A DNA stretch of 64,000 bases from Peptoniphilaceae bacterium (GTDB taxonomy: Bacteria > Bacillota > Clostridia > Tissierellales > Peptoniphilaceae): positions 24,236 to 88,235 of the forward strand of contig JAQYPV010000014.1 of assembly GCA_028726605.1 (NCBI GenBank). Direction: 5' to 3'. The position numbers and the translations under genes are program-made. This document shows positions 51,846-60,600 of this stretch, one piece after another. How positions within the stretch are numbered: position 1 is the first letter of the stretch; each line of letters begins with the position of its first letter. The notes below the pieces were generated by a model that had not been told where the DNA came from, made no database searches, and saw only the letters and a list, made by a program, of their open reading frames with translations.

Positions 51846-52943
51846 ATGGAAAAAAAGGCCACGTTAAAATTGCTCGAATGGTACGACGCGCATCGGCGCA
51901 TTTTACCTTGGCGAGAGGACCCGACGCCCTATCACGTGTGGGTTTCAGAGATCATGTTGCAGCAGACGCGCGTTGAGGTGGGAATCGGCTACTATGAACG
52001 CTTTATAGCGGAACTTCCCGACGTGAAGGCGCTCGCGCAGGTTTCTGAAGAACGCCTGATGAAGCTCTGGCAGGGGCTGGGTTACTATTCCCGCGCGCGT
52101 AATCTGCATCGCGCGGCTCAGATGATCGTCGACTGCGGTTCCTTTCCTGAGACGCGGGAGGAGTTGCTGAAATTGCCCGGCGTGGGTGCGTACACGGCCG
52201 GCGCCATTCTCTCCATCGCCTTTCAGAAACCGTTCATCGCCCCCGACGGGAATGCGTATCGCGTGGCGGCACGCTTGACGGCGGATGATGGCGTCCTTGA
52301 GGAGCGCGCGACCCAAAAGCGCCTGGAAGAGGTCCTTCAGGGCGCGCTTTCGACGGAGCGGCCGGGTGCGTTCAACCAAGCGCTCATGGATTTGGGCTCA
52401 GGCGTCTGCCTCGCTCACGGCAGGCCGCGCTGTGACGCGTGTCCTCTTTCTGACGATTGTCAAGCGTTTGCCCTCGGCAATGCTGAAGAACTCCCGCGAC
52501 GTCGCGCCAAGGCGGAGCGCAAAGTGGAACACAAAAACGTCTACATTCTGCGACGCCACGGAAAGGTGCTGCTCGTCAAGCGGCCGAAGAATGGGCTGCT
52601 TGCCGGATTGTGGGGGCTTCCCCTGGAGGAACGAGAAGCGGAAGAGGGGACGGGGACGCCGCCCAGCGGTTCGGCCCTCGCTGAGGGGATTTCGCTCGGC
52701 CGGCATCGGCACGTCTTTTCGCACGTCACGTGGCAGATGGACGGATATCTTTATGACGATGACGGTGGCGGATACGGCGAGGGTGATGGTATGCCCTCGT
52801 TCGCTTCGGAATGTGTGAAGGAAGCGTCCGAAGGGTATGTTTGGGCAGACCCTCGAGATTTGGAGACGGTCTACAGCGTTCCTGCGGCGTTCTGGCCTTT
52901 TCTGACTCGCGCGCAGGCCAGTGAATCGACACAAAAAGGATAA
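51846..52943 (+). CDS. mutY: A/G-specific adenine glycosylase
   Basis: MutY removes adenine mispaired with 8-oxoguanine. The 365-residue protein has WVSEIMLQQTRVEVGIGYYE (catalytic Glu), the helix-hairpin-helix LPGVGAYTAGAI, PDGNAYRVAARL (catalytic Asp), an iron-sulfur loop and a C-terminal NUDIX-like 8-oxoG recognition domain (about 225-350). The cluster cysteines are spaced C-x7-C-x2-C-x5-C, one residue longer in the first gap than the classic C-x6-C-x2-C-x5-C. Confidence 0.95.
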   Translation: MEKKATLKLLEWYDAHRRILPWREDPTPYHVWVSEIMLQQTRVEVGIGYYERFIAELPDVKALAQVSEERLMKLWQGLGYYSRARNLHRAAQMIVDCGSFPETREELLKLPGVGAYTAGAILSIAFQKPFIAPDGNAYRVAARLTADDGVLEERATQKRLEEVLQGALSTERPGAFNQALMDLGSGVCLAHGRPRCDACPLSDDCQAFALGNAEELPRRRAKAERKVEHKNVYILRRHGKVLLVKRPKNGLLAGLWGLPLEEREAEEGTGTPPSGSALAEGISLGRHRHVFSHVTWQMDGYLYDDDGGGYGEGDGMPSFASECVKEASEGYVWADPRDLETVYSVPAAFWPFLTRAQASESTQKG

Positions 52944-53067
52944 ATCTTCAACATTTTGTAACATATTCACGCTATGATGAATTGAAACGCAAGGTCACGT
53001 CGGGAGCCTCGTTGGGATTCGGACGTCACAGGAAGTGGGCAGTGAATCGGCGAGAAAGGGCAGTACG

Positions 53068-53928
53068 GTGCAGAAGGCGAAACACTACTTCATCGTGGGG
53101 ACGCTCGTGTTGAGCTTGTTCCTCGCGGCATGTTCAAAGGGAGAGGAACAACAGACGGAGTCGAGTGTGGAAGTCGAGCCGTCCGAGGTAACGGAGACGA
53201 CGGAGGAGACCACCAAAGAAGTGGTGACGAGTCTCTATGACGGTCGCATTACGCGGGCCGCAGAGGGTTTTGACCAGAAGATTGTGGAACTCCGTGAGCA
53301 GAATGCCGATACCATCGGTTGGATCTCCATCGATGGAACGGAAAACGAGTACCCGCTGATGCAGACCGAGGATAACGAGTTTTATCTGTTGCACGACTTT
53401 GATAAAGAAGATCTGCCGCTTGGCATGCCGTATTTGGATGCGTCGAATTCGCCGTGGATGACGGATCAGAATTCGGTCATCTACGGGCACATGCCTTACG
53501 GGGAGCGCACCATGAAATTCGGAGTCCTTCGCTATTATAAAGACCAGGACTATGTGGACGATGCCGCGAAGACGGTGACCATCACTACGAATTCCGGCAT
53601 TTACGTTTATCGGCTCTTCTCGCTGCACACGGTGTCGGCGTATGCGCCCTACCGCGATGCGAATGTGCCGGAGGACGAATATGTGCAGTTTCTCCAAGAG
53701 ACCAAGGCCGCCTCGGAGGTGGACTTCCACTTCGACCGCGAACTGACGGCCAAGGACAGAATCGTCACGCTGTCCACCTGCACGACCGAGCATGACGACG
53801 ACTATCGCATCGCTGTGGTGGGCGTGCTTGAGAAGGCGCAGCTTTCGCCGGAGGCGTTTGCGACGGCGGAGGAGTTTTACGCTTCATTTGACCAAGAGAA
53901 TTCGCCTGTACAGGCGGAAGCAAAGTAA
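53068..53928 (+). CDS. Class B sortase with lipoprotein signal
   Basis: 286 residues. GTG 53068 (SD GAAAGGG) opens a lipoprotein signal peptide with lipobox FLAAC (C22), then an acidic Ser/Thr/Glu-rich linker to ~55 and a class B sortase domain: H141 (YGHMPYG), C238 (LSTCTTE) and R247 (DYRIAVVG). Sortases are usually held by a membrane helix; a lipid anchor is unusual. Class B enzymes often process NPQTN-like motifs or pilins. It heads a three-gene cluster with an unknown protein and a second class B sortase. Confidence 0.88.
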   Translation: MQKAKHYFIVGTLVLSLFLAACSKGEEQQTESSVEVEPSEVTETTEETTKEVVTSLYDGRITRAAEGFDQKIVELREQNADTIGWISIDGTENEYPLMQTEDNEFYLLHDFDKEDLPLGMPYLDASNSPWMTDQNSVIYGHMPYGERTMKFGVLRYYKDQDYVDDAAKTVTITTNSGIYVYRLFSLHTVSAYAPYRDANVPEDEYVQFLQETKAASEVDFHFDRELTAKDRIVTLSTCTTEHDDDYRIAVVGVLEKAQLSPEAFATAEEFYASFDQENSPVQAEAK

Positions 53929-53963
53929 AGGGCCGCGGGTCCGAGCGCAGTGAGGAGGGAATG

Positions 53964-54785
53964 ATGGGTACCATGGATAATCTCTTGGGGTTCTTCACCG
54001 GAGATAATAAAAAAGCCGAAAACGACGTGAACGATGCGGCCAGAGACTATGTTGCTTTGAAACTCTCTGACGCGAAGATCGGGCAGACGCTCCAAGTGGT
54101 CGATCGTGTTGTGGATATGAAGAACTGGCTCTTCGTGCCGTCGGAAATGAGCGATGTGCGCTATGAAAATGCGTCTCTGGAAGATGCGGTGCGGGCCGGC
54201 GAGGATGTGCAGGAGATGGTCGACTACATGAAGGGCCAGACTGCGTACAACGGCGTCGAACTCAACGACGACGTCTTGAAGACGGTGCTCACTCATTTCC
54301 TGAACACCATCGAGGTCTACGAATTTGACGCGCATGACTACGATTTGCGGGAAGTCTACAACCAGGTGGCTGAGACGCCGCACGAGCTTCTCAAGTACGT
54401 GATTGAGGAGAGGCAAGGTAAGCTCGACGAGCTGCGCCGAGAGGCGGAGGGCGGCATGTCGGTGTCGAGCGAATTCGCCAAGCGCATTTTCGAATACGAT
54501 TTGTTGTTGCAGTTCCAAGGCACGAAGGCGATGGGCGACAGTGGCCGGGTGAATGGCTACGCCAAGGCCTATCAAGAGGCGGCCTATGAGGAGGCGACGC
54601 TGGCGTTGGAGGATTTTGATGATCGATTCGATGACTCGAGGCGGAATGAAGACGTGGCGGCGGTTTCGGAGATGGTGGAAGGCGCTGATGTTTTGGCGGA
54701 GGACGGTTACGGTGAAGACCCCGGTTTTGGTGATCGTTCAGCATCGCCGCGGGATCCGTTTGCGGACGATCCGACGCTTCGCTGA
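53964..54785 (+). CDS. Unknown acidic helical protein between two class B sortases
   Basis: 273 residues, very acidic and predicted mostly helical, with no signal peptide, membrane segment or sorting motif. I recognise no family. ATG 53964 is preferred (GGAGG five bases upstream) over ATG 53961. The C-terminal 40 residues are Asp/Gly/Pro-rich and likely disordered. Its place between two sortase genes suggests a cytoplasmic partner or regulator; that is inference from context only. Confidence 0.7.
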   Translation: MGTMDNLLGFFTGDNKKAENDVNDAARDYVALKLSDAKIGQTLQVVDRVVDMKNWLFVPSEMSDVRYENASLEDAVRAGEDVQEMVDYMKGQTAYNGVELNDDVLKTVLTHFLNTIEVYEFDAHDYDLREVYNQVAETPHELLKYVIEERQGKLDELRREAEGGMSVSSEFAKRIFEYDLLLQFQGTKAMGDSGRVNGYAKAYQEAAYEEATLALEDFDDRFDDSRRNEDVAAVSEMVEGADVLAEDGYGEDPGFGDRSASPRDPFADDPTLR

Positions 54786-54875
54786 TGCGGCCGTATCGGC
54801 GTGATGACGCGTTTGTAGGTTCGCCGATTGTGAGGCGATTGCAGCGTTCGAAGCAGAAACGGAAAGAATAAACTG

Positions 54876-55745
54876 ATGAAAAAATGGCTCAGAAGAATCG
54901 TTCAAGGCGTGCTCTTGATGATCATGGCGTTCAGCCTTCTCGAGATCGGCGATTATTTTTACGAGCGCTACAAGAGCGACCAGGCGTTCAATGCAATTAA
55001 CAAAGAGGTGGGCGATCTCGTTCGGACGGAGGCGGTTTCGGATGCCGGCGCACAAGTGGTGGCGGCCGAGGAAGAGAAGGAGCCGGCCGTGGATTATGAG
55101 GCGCTCATGGCGCGGCTTAAGGAGATCAACGACGACGTGGTGGCGTATATCGACATAAAGGGCTCGGAGAACCGCTACCCGGTGGTACAGTCGGACGACA
55201 ACGATTACTATCTTAGACGCGGCATGGACAAGGAGTACAGTTTGCAGGGTACGCCGTTCATGGATTTCCGCAATCAGCCGAACCTCATGGACCAGAACAC
55301 AATCCTCTACGCGCACATGATGAACTATGGCGACGCCATGTTCGGCATTTTCCGTCACTATCTGGAGCAGGATTACGTCGATCAGCAGCCGAAGACGTTC
55401 ACGTTGGCCACGCAGGAGGGCGTTTACACGTATCGGATGTTCTCGTTACAACACGTGTGGGCGACGGATCCGTATCGCATTCCGAATCAGGAGGATGACG
55501 CTTTTGTGGAAGACCTCGTCGTCGATTATGCGCAATCCGAGGTGGACTTCGGCTATGCGTCAGACATTTCGCCCAAGGATCGCGTGGTGACGTTGTCCAC
55601 CTGTACAACGGATCACGACGACGAAAAGCGCATCGCCGTGGTGGGCGTTTTGACCCAGGTCGAGACCAAGAAGGGCGTGACGACGCGCGAAGAGGTGTTG
55701 GGCGGCGGCGCAGATCTGACGTGGGAGAGCGCGATCAAGCGATAA
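54876..55745 (+). CDS. srtB: Class B sortase with N-terminal membrane anchor
   Basis: 289 residues: a basic N-terminus and membrane helix (IVQGVLLMIMAFSLLEIG), a charged helical stretch, and a class B domain with H147 (LYAHMMNYGD), C243 (LSTCTTDHDD) and R252 (KRIAVVG). It is paralogous to the lipoprotein sortase 0.9 kb upstream (shared YPVVQ/YPLMQ, DQN and STCTT blocks). No substrate with an obvious class B motif is adjacent. A strong terminator closes the cluster. Confidence 0.93.
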   Translation: MKKWLRRIVQGVLLMIMAFSLLEIGDYFYERYKSDQAFNAINKEVGDLVRTEAVSDAGAQVVAAEEEKEPAVDYEALMARLKEINDDVVAYIDIKGSENRYPVVQSDDNDYYLRRGMDKEYSLQGTPFMDFRNQPNLMDQNTILYAHMMNYGDAMFGIFRHYLEQDYVDQQPKTFTLATQEGVYTYRMFSLQHVWATDPYRIPNQEDDAFVEDLVVDYAQSEVDFGYASDISPKDRVVTLSTCTTDHDDEKRIAVVGVLTQVETKKGVTTREEVLGGGADLTWESAIKR

Positions 55746-55791
55746 GATCAACTGGCATTGGCTGCGTAAAAAGGGTATCTTATTAGAGATT

Positions 55792-55817
55792 AAAAAGAGG
55801 CGGTAAGCCTCTTTTTT
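55792..55817 (+). terminator. Terminator of the class B sortase cluster
   Basis: AAAAAGAGGC, loop GGTAA, GCCTCTTTTTT. Confidence 0.9.
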
Positions 55818-55854
55818 GTGTGGAATAAACGGGCCGGCGTGGGGCCGGCTGGCC

Positions 55855-56395
55855 GTGTGCTGCGGGCGTGCGCTCAATACATGGCTGAGATGGAGTTGCG
55901 GCGCGCTGCCGTGTACTGGGGGCGCTCTGCGTACATGGCTGAGAAGTGGTTTTGCCGGCCAGCCGTGTACTGGGGGCGCTTTGCGTACATGGCTGAGAAG
56001 TGGTTTTGCCGGCCAGCCGTGTACTGCGGGCACTCTCCGTACATGGCTAAGAAGTGGTTTTGCCGGCCAGCCGTGTACTGGGGGCGCTTTCTGTACATGG
56101 CTAAGAAGAGGATTTGCCGGCCAGCCGTGTACTGGGGGCGCTTTCCGTACATGGCTGAGAAGAGGATTTGCCGGCCAGCCGTGTACTGAGGGCGCTCTGC
56201 GTACATGGCTACGAAGAGGATTTGCCGGCCAGCCGTGTACTGGGGCGCTCTGCGTACATGGCTGAGAAGTGGTTTTGCCGGCCAGCCGTGTACTGGGGGC
56301 ACTCTCCGTACATGGCTAAGAAGTGGTTTTGCCGGCCAGCCGTGTACTGGGGGCGCTCAAGGTACAAGGCTGAGATGTGGTTTGAACGTCCGACA
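55855..56395. repeat. Ten-unit 54-bp hairpin-repeat array
   Basis: Units start GTGTAC (first GTGTGC) at 55855, 55911, 55965, 56019, 56073, 56127, 56181, 56235, 56288 and 56342. The period is 54 bp except for the first and one 53-bp unit. Each inner unit contains an inverted repeat, GCCGTGTAC, 14 bp, GTACATGGC (8 of 9 pairing), then a linker ending TTTGCCGGCCA. The outer units are the most diverged, typical of tandem-duplication arrays. It is translatable in part (18-codon repeat) but has stops, a frameshifting unit and no SD, so it is probably not a gene. Confidence 0.9.
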
Positions 56396-56455
56396 TCGCG
56401 AAGGAGAAAAACAATTATAAACGGATGCGGTTGAGTCTCTTCTTAAAGGAGAACT

Positions 56456-57232
56456 ATGGACATCATTCTTTACTTTACTGGCAATTGTCTGCACTGTGCG
56501 AAATTATTGGAAGCAAAGCTTGGAAATGTCGAGCGGATTCGCTTGGAGTCGAAGTTGGATATCGCGCGCACTCAGGAGAAATTGGACGGCGCGCAGCGAG
56601 TGGGTATCATTCTGCCAGTCTACGCGGGGACGTTGCCGTACATGGCGCGTGAGCTTTTGAAAGAATTCCGATTTCGGGACACGCAGTATCTCTATGCCAT
56701 CGCGACGTGCGCGGGGTCGGCGCTTTCCATCCACTACGACATCGATCAGGTCGTTCGAAAGACGTCGAACCGTGGGCTGGACTACTGGCACACGCTGACT
56801 TATCCGTCCAATTTTCAGACGAACATGGCGCCGAAAGATCCGGAAGCAGTGGAAGGCATTTTGAATGCCGTGGAAGCCGACATCACGGAAATGGCGCAAA
56901 AGGTTGCGTCCGAAGTCCAGGTTCCCGTCAAGAGTCAAAAAGTGCTCTCGCGTCTGGCGGAGTGGTCGCTGCACCTCGCGGTCAAAAAAGATCGTTCGAA
57001 TAAGTTTTACGCGGACGAGAATTGCATCGGGTGCGGAATGTGTCAGAAATCCTGCCCGGCGGAGAACATCGAACTGATCGACCAAAAGCCGACTTGGTCG
57101 ACTCACTGTGAGGCGTGTATGGCGTGCATCGGCATCTGCCCGACGCGTGCCATCCAGTACGGAACCAAGACGCAGAATTGGGGCCGTTACCTCAACCCAA
57201 GGGTGAGGAAAGACGAGTTGTTTGTGGATTAG
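56456..57232 (+). CDS. EFR1-family flavodoxin-ferredoxin fusion protein
   Basis: 258 residues. The N-terminal ~170 form a flavodoxin-like domain (ILYFTGNCLHCAKLL; the usual FSGTGNS loop is altered to FTGNCLH). The C-terminal ~60 hold two 4Fe-4S motifs, CIGCGMCQKSCP and CEACMACIGICP. EFR1 proteins are anaerobic electron carriers or reductases of largely unknown partners. SD AAAGGAG. It is flanked on both sides by hairpin-repeat arrays and has no operon partner. Confidence 0.9.
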   Translation: MDIILYFTGNCLHCAKLLEAKLGNVERIRLESKLDIARTQEKLDGAQRVGIILPVYAGTLPYMARELLKEFRFRDTQYLYAIATCAGSALSIHYDIDQVVRKTSNRGLDYWHTLTYPSNFQTNMAPKDPEAVEGILNAVEADITEMAQKVASEVQVPVKSQKVLSRLAEWSLHLAVKKDRSNKFYADENCIGCGMCQKSCPAENIELIDQKPTWSTHCEACMACIGICPTRAIQYGTKTQNWGRYLNPRVRKDELFVD

Positions 57233-57261
57233 CCTGCGCAGATGGCGAGATGAGCTATCCA

Positions 57262-57480
57262 TTTTACGAGCGGGGTGAGAAAGTGTGTCCTCTGGCTCGT
57301 AAAAAGCGCATCTTTCGTACGAGCCGGGCGAGGAGAGGGGCCTGTGGCTCGTACAAATGTCGTCCGTGTACGAGCCGGGCGGAGGGGTATTGCCTCTGGC
57401 TCGTACAACATGGCATCCGCGTAAGAACCCCGCGAGAGGGCGGCCTGTGGTTCGTAAAAAGCGCCTCGCTTACGAGAACG
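57262..57480. repeat. Four-and-a-half-unit 52-bp hairpin-repeat array
   Basis: TGGCTCGTA-type unit starts lie at 57293, 57345, 57397 and 57448 (52, 52, 51 bp), preceded by a half unit from 57262. Units contain the inverted repeat GGCTCGTA ... TACGAGCC followed by a G-rich linker ending CCTCT or CCTGT; the last two copies are eroded. Sequence differs from the 54-bp array, but the layout (hairpin with a central GTAC-type step plus a linker, same period class) is the same. Confidence 0.85.
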
Positions 57481-57505
57481 AGTGCGCCGTGAATGGAATG
57501 TACGG

Positions 57506-57534
57506 TTTACGTTTTCCAAATTTTGTTGTAAAAT
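57506..57534 (+). promoter_or_regulatory. Probable promoter of the GH2 gene
   Basis: TTTACG, 17 bp, TAAAAT in an AT-rich stretch 89 bp before the start codon. Confidence 0.5.
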
Positions 57535-57542
57535 TATTTATT

Positions 57543-57604
57543 AGAAGTTGTTACACTTCTCTTGTTGTCTTAGCGATCGATTTCGTAGGTTCGATTTCGT
57601 AGGT
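57543..57604 (+). promoter_or_regulatory. Inverted repeat and 14-bp tandem duplication in the GH2 leader
   Basis: AGAAGT-6-ACTTCT (57543-57560) starts just after the expected transcription start and could be an operator. TCGATTTCGTAGGT is then repeated exactly in tandem (57577-57590 and 57591-57604) before the SD AAAGGAGG. Confidence 0.5.
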
Positions 57605-57623
57605 TATAAAAAAGGAGGTACAA

Positions 57624-60600
57624 ATGGGTGGATCTCGATTGCGGCGTTTTGCACGAGAAAACGTTTCGCGTGGCGTTGCGGCCGTTTTGGCGGCGGCGCT
57701 CACAGTGACGAGTTTCTCCACGCCGGCCTTCGCCGTGCAGGATTATTCTGACCTGACGACGGAGACTCAGATGGTTTCCGAACCGGAAACGGTTAAAGTA
57801 TCCAAATACAGCGCCACCGAGCGCGACCAGTTGTTCAACGACAACTGGAAGTTCCAAATGGGAGAACAGACGGGCGCGTCGGAATTGAGCTATGACGATT
57901 CCGATTGGGAGACCGTCCAGCTTCCGCACGACTACAGCATTACGCAGGAATTCACCAAAGCCGGCGAAGCGGAGAGCGGCTATCTCTTAGGCGGCATTGG
58001 ATGGTATCGCAAGTCCTTTATTTTGCCTGCCGGCGCGCAAAGCAAGCGAGTCAACATCAACTTTGACGGCGTGTACATGGACTCCACCATCTACGTCAAC
58101 GGTAAGCAGGTGGGCTACCATCCGTACGGCTATTCGCCGTTTTCCGTGGACATCACCGATGCGTTGGATCCGACCGGAAATAACGTCCTTGCCGTGCGCG
58201 TCAATCACCAATTGCCATCGAGCCGGTGGTATTCGGGCTCCGGCATCTTGCGGAACGTGCACCTCGTGCTCACCGACCCGCTGCACATCGCGCATAACGG
58301 GATGAAAGTGGAGCCGAATCTGGACAAGAGCGAAGTCGTCATTAAGACGGAACTCACGAACGAAGGCGACACCGCTCAGAGCGTGACGACGACCTACACC
58401 GTTTTCCCAAGGGAGGGATCATCTGAAATTGGGTCTCTCACGACGGATGCTGTGAGCGTTGCGCCGGGGGAAACGAAAAAAATCGAAAACACCTTTGATG
58501 TGAGTCATCCGACTGCATGGTCAGTGGATAATCCGGCATTGTACACAGTACGTGCGGAAGTCAAAAATGCAGAGACCAACGCCGTCCTCGACACCTACGA
58601 AGTCACGACCGGTTTCCGCACCTTAGGTTACGATGCCAACACGGGATTCTCGCTCAATGGTGAGAAACTCAAACTCAAGGGCGTTTCGATGCACCACGAC
58701 CAAGGGGCGCTCGGCGGCGTCTCCGCGCCGGCAGCCATCGCCCGACAGATCGACATTTTGAAAGACATGGGCGTCAACGCCATCCGCGTGACGCACAACC
58801 CCGCGAGCGAAGATTTAGTGCGCTTGGCCGACGAAAAAGGCATCCTCTTAATTGAAGAGATGTTCGATGGGTGGCAATACCCGAAGAACCAAAACCGAAA
58901 CGATTATGCCCGTTTCTTCGAACAGACGGTGAACGCGCCGACCACGCAAGAGGGAATCACGGAAGGTATGACGTGGGCGGAGTACGATCTGAAGCAGACC
59001 ATTCGCCGCGACTACAACTCGCCGGCCATCATCCAGTGGTCGCTGGGGAACGAAGTCAGCGAGGGTACTAGTGCAGACATTCGTGCTTTTTTCCAGCAAC
59101 AGGCGAATCTCATAAAATGGGCCCAGGAAACGGATGCGACACGAAAAGTGACGCGTGGTGACAATGAAGCTAAGAAGGATTCCGCTACATCATCGGCCGC
59201 GGCAACCCTGCTTGACAGTTTATCTCGAGCCGGTGGGGTTGTCGGTGTCAACTATATGGCAGGCGAGGGCCCTAAGGGTTACGATGGCTTTCATGAACGT
59301 CATCCCAATTGGCTTATCGAAGGATCCGAGACGGCTTCCTCGGTGAACAGTCGTGGCATTTACAATCGCGTGAGCGACGGTGGAATGACCGGAGATAAAA
59401 GGTTGACTTCTTACGACAATTCGGCTGTCGGCTGGGGTAAAACGGCCAGTTCGGCGTGGTATGACGTCGTCACGCGTGACTTCGTCATGGGCGAGTTCGT
59501 CTGGACGGGATTCGATTACATCGGCGAGCCGACACACTGGAATGGGATAACTGTCGGCGCGATTGGAAGTTGGCCATCGCCGAAGAATTCGTTTTTCGGT
59601 ATCGTAGACACGGCCGGCTTCCCGAAGGATTCGTATTACTTCTATCAAAGCCAGTGGAATGAGGATGTGCACACGGTCCACATTCTGCCTGCGTGGAATG
59701 AAAATGTCATTGCCAAAGTCAATGGCAACGTCCCCGTGGTCGTCTATTCCGACGCTAAGGCTGTTGAACTTTTCTTCACCGACGAGGCTGGAGAAAAGAA
59801 GTCGCTCGGCAAAAAAGAGTTTACGACGAAGACGACTGATGCGGGCTACACCTATCAAATCTATGAAGGCGAAGGCAAGAGTGACGTTGCAAACAAGAAT
59901 CTCTATCTGACGTGGAATGTGCCCTGGGCGCCGGGCGCCTTGGAGGCGGTCGGCTACGATGCCGACGGCAACGTCATTCAAGACGCTCAGGGGCGCAGCA
60001 CGGTGAAGACCACAGGTGCTCCGGCGAAACTCGTCATGACGCTGGACCGTGAAACCCTCGAGGCCAATTACAATGACCACGCTTACGCGGAGATCTCGGT
60101 TGTGGATGCAGAGGGCAACGAAGTGCCGGACGCTGCCAACGAAGTGACGTTCACCGTGAGCGGTGCGGGTTATTTGGCCGGCACAGACAACGGCGAGCAG
60201 GCGGATCACACCTCTTATCAATCGGAGACGCGTCATGCGTTTTCGGGCAAGGTGCTGGGCATCGTGGGCTCCACGCGTGAAGCAGGCGCCATCACCATTA
60301 CGGCATCGGCGCCAGGCTTAGAGTCTGCCACGGCGACGATTCAAGCGACGCCGGTGAGCTCCGAAGATCCGGAAGCCGAGGTGGTCGATTCCTATCGCTA
60401 TCCGAAAAACTACTACGTTAAAGTGGGCAATTCACCTGTCTTGCCGCCGACGGTTGACGTCATCTATTCGGATAAGAGCGAGGGCACTACGACGGTGACG
60501 TGGGATCAACCGACCGAAGAGCAGATTCAGCAGACAGGCGCCTTCCAGATCTCGGGCAAGACCGCATTAGGTGATGTGGTTACGGCCAACATCACAATGA

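Noticed and set aside
55818..56420. Protein made of 18-residue repeats (VYWGRxxYMAEKWFCRP type)
   Set aside because: Stops and a 53-bp unit break every frame, there is no SD at the start, and composition is driven by the DNA repeat. Best treated as a non-coding array.
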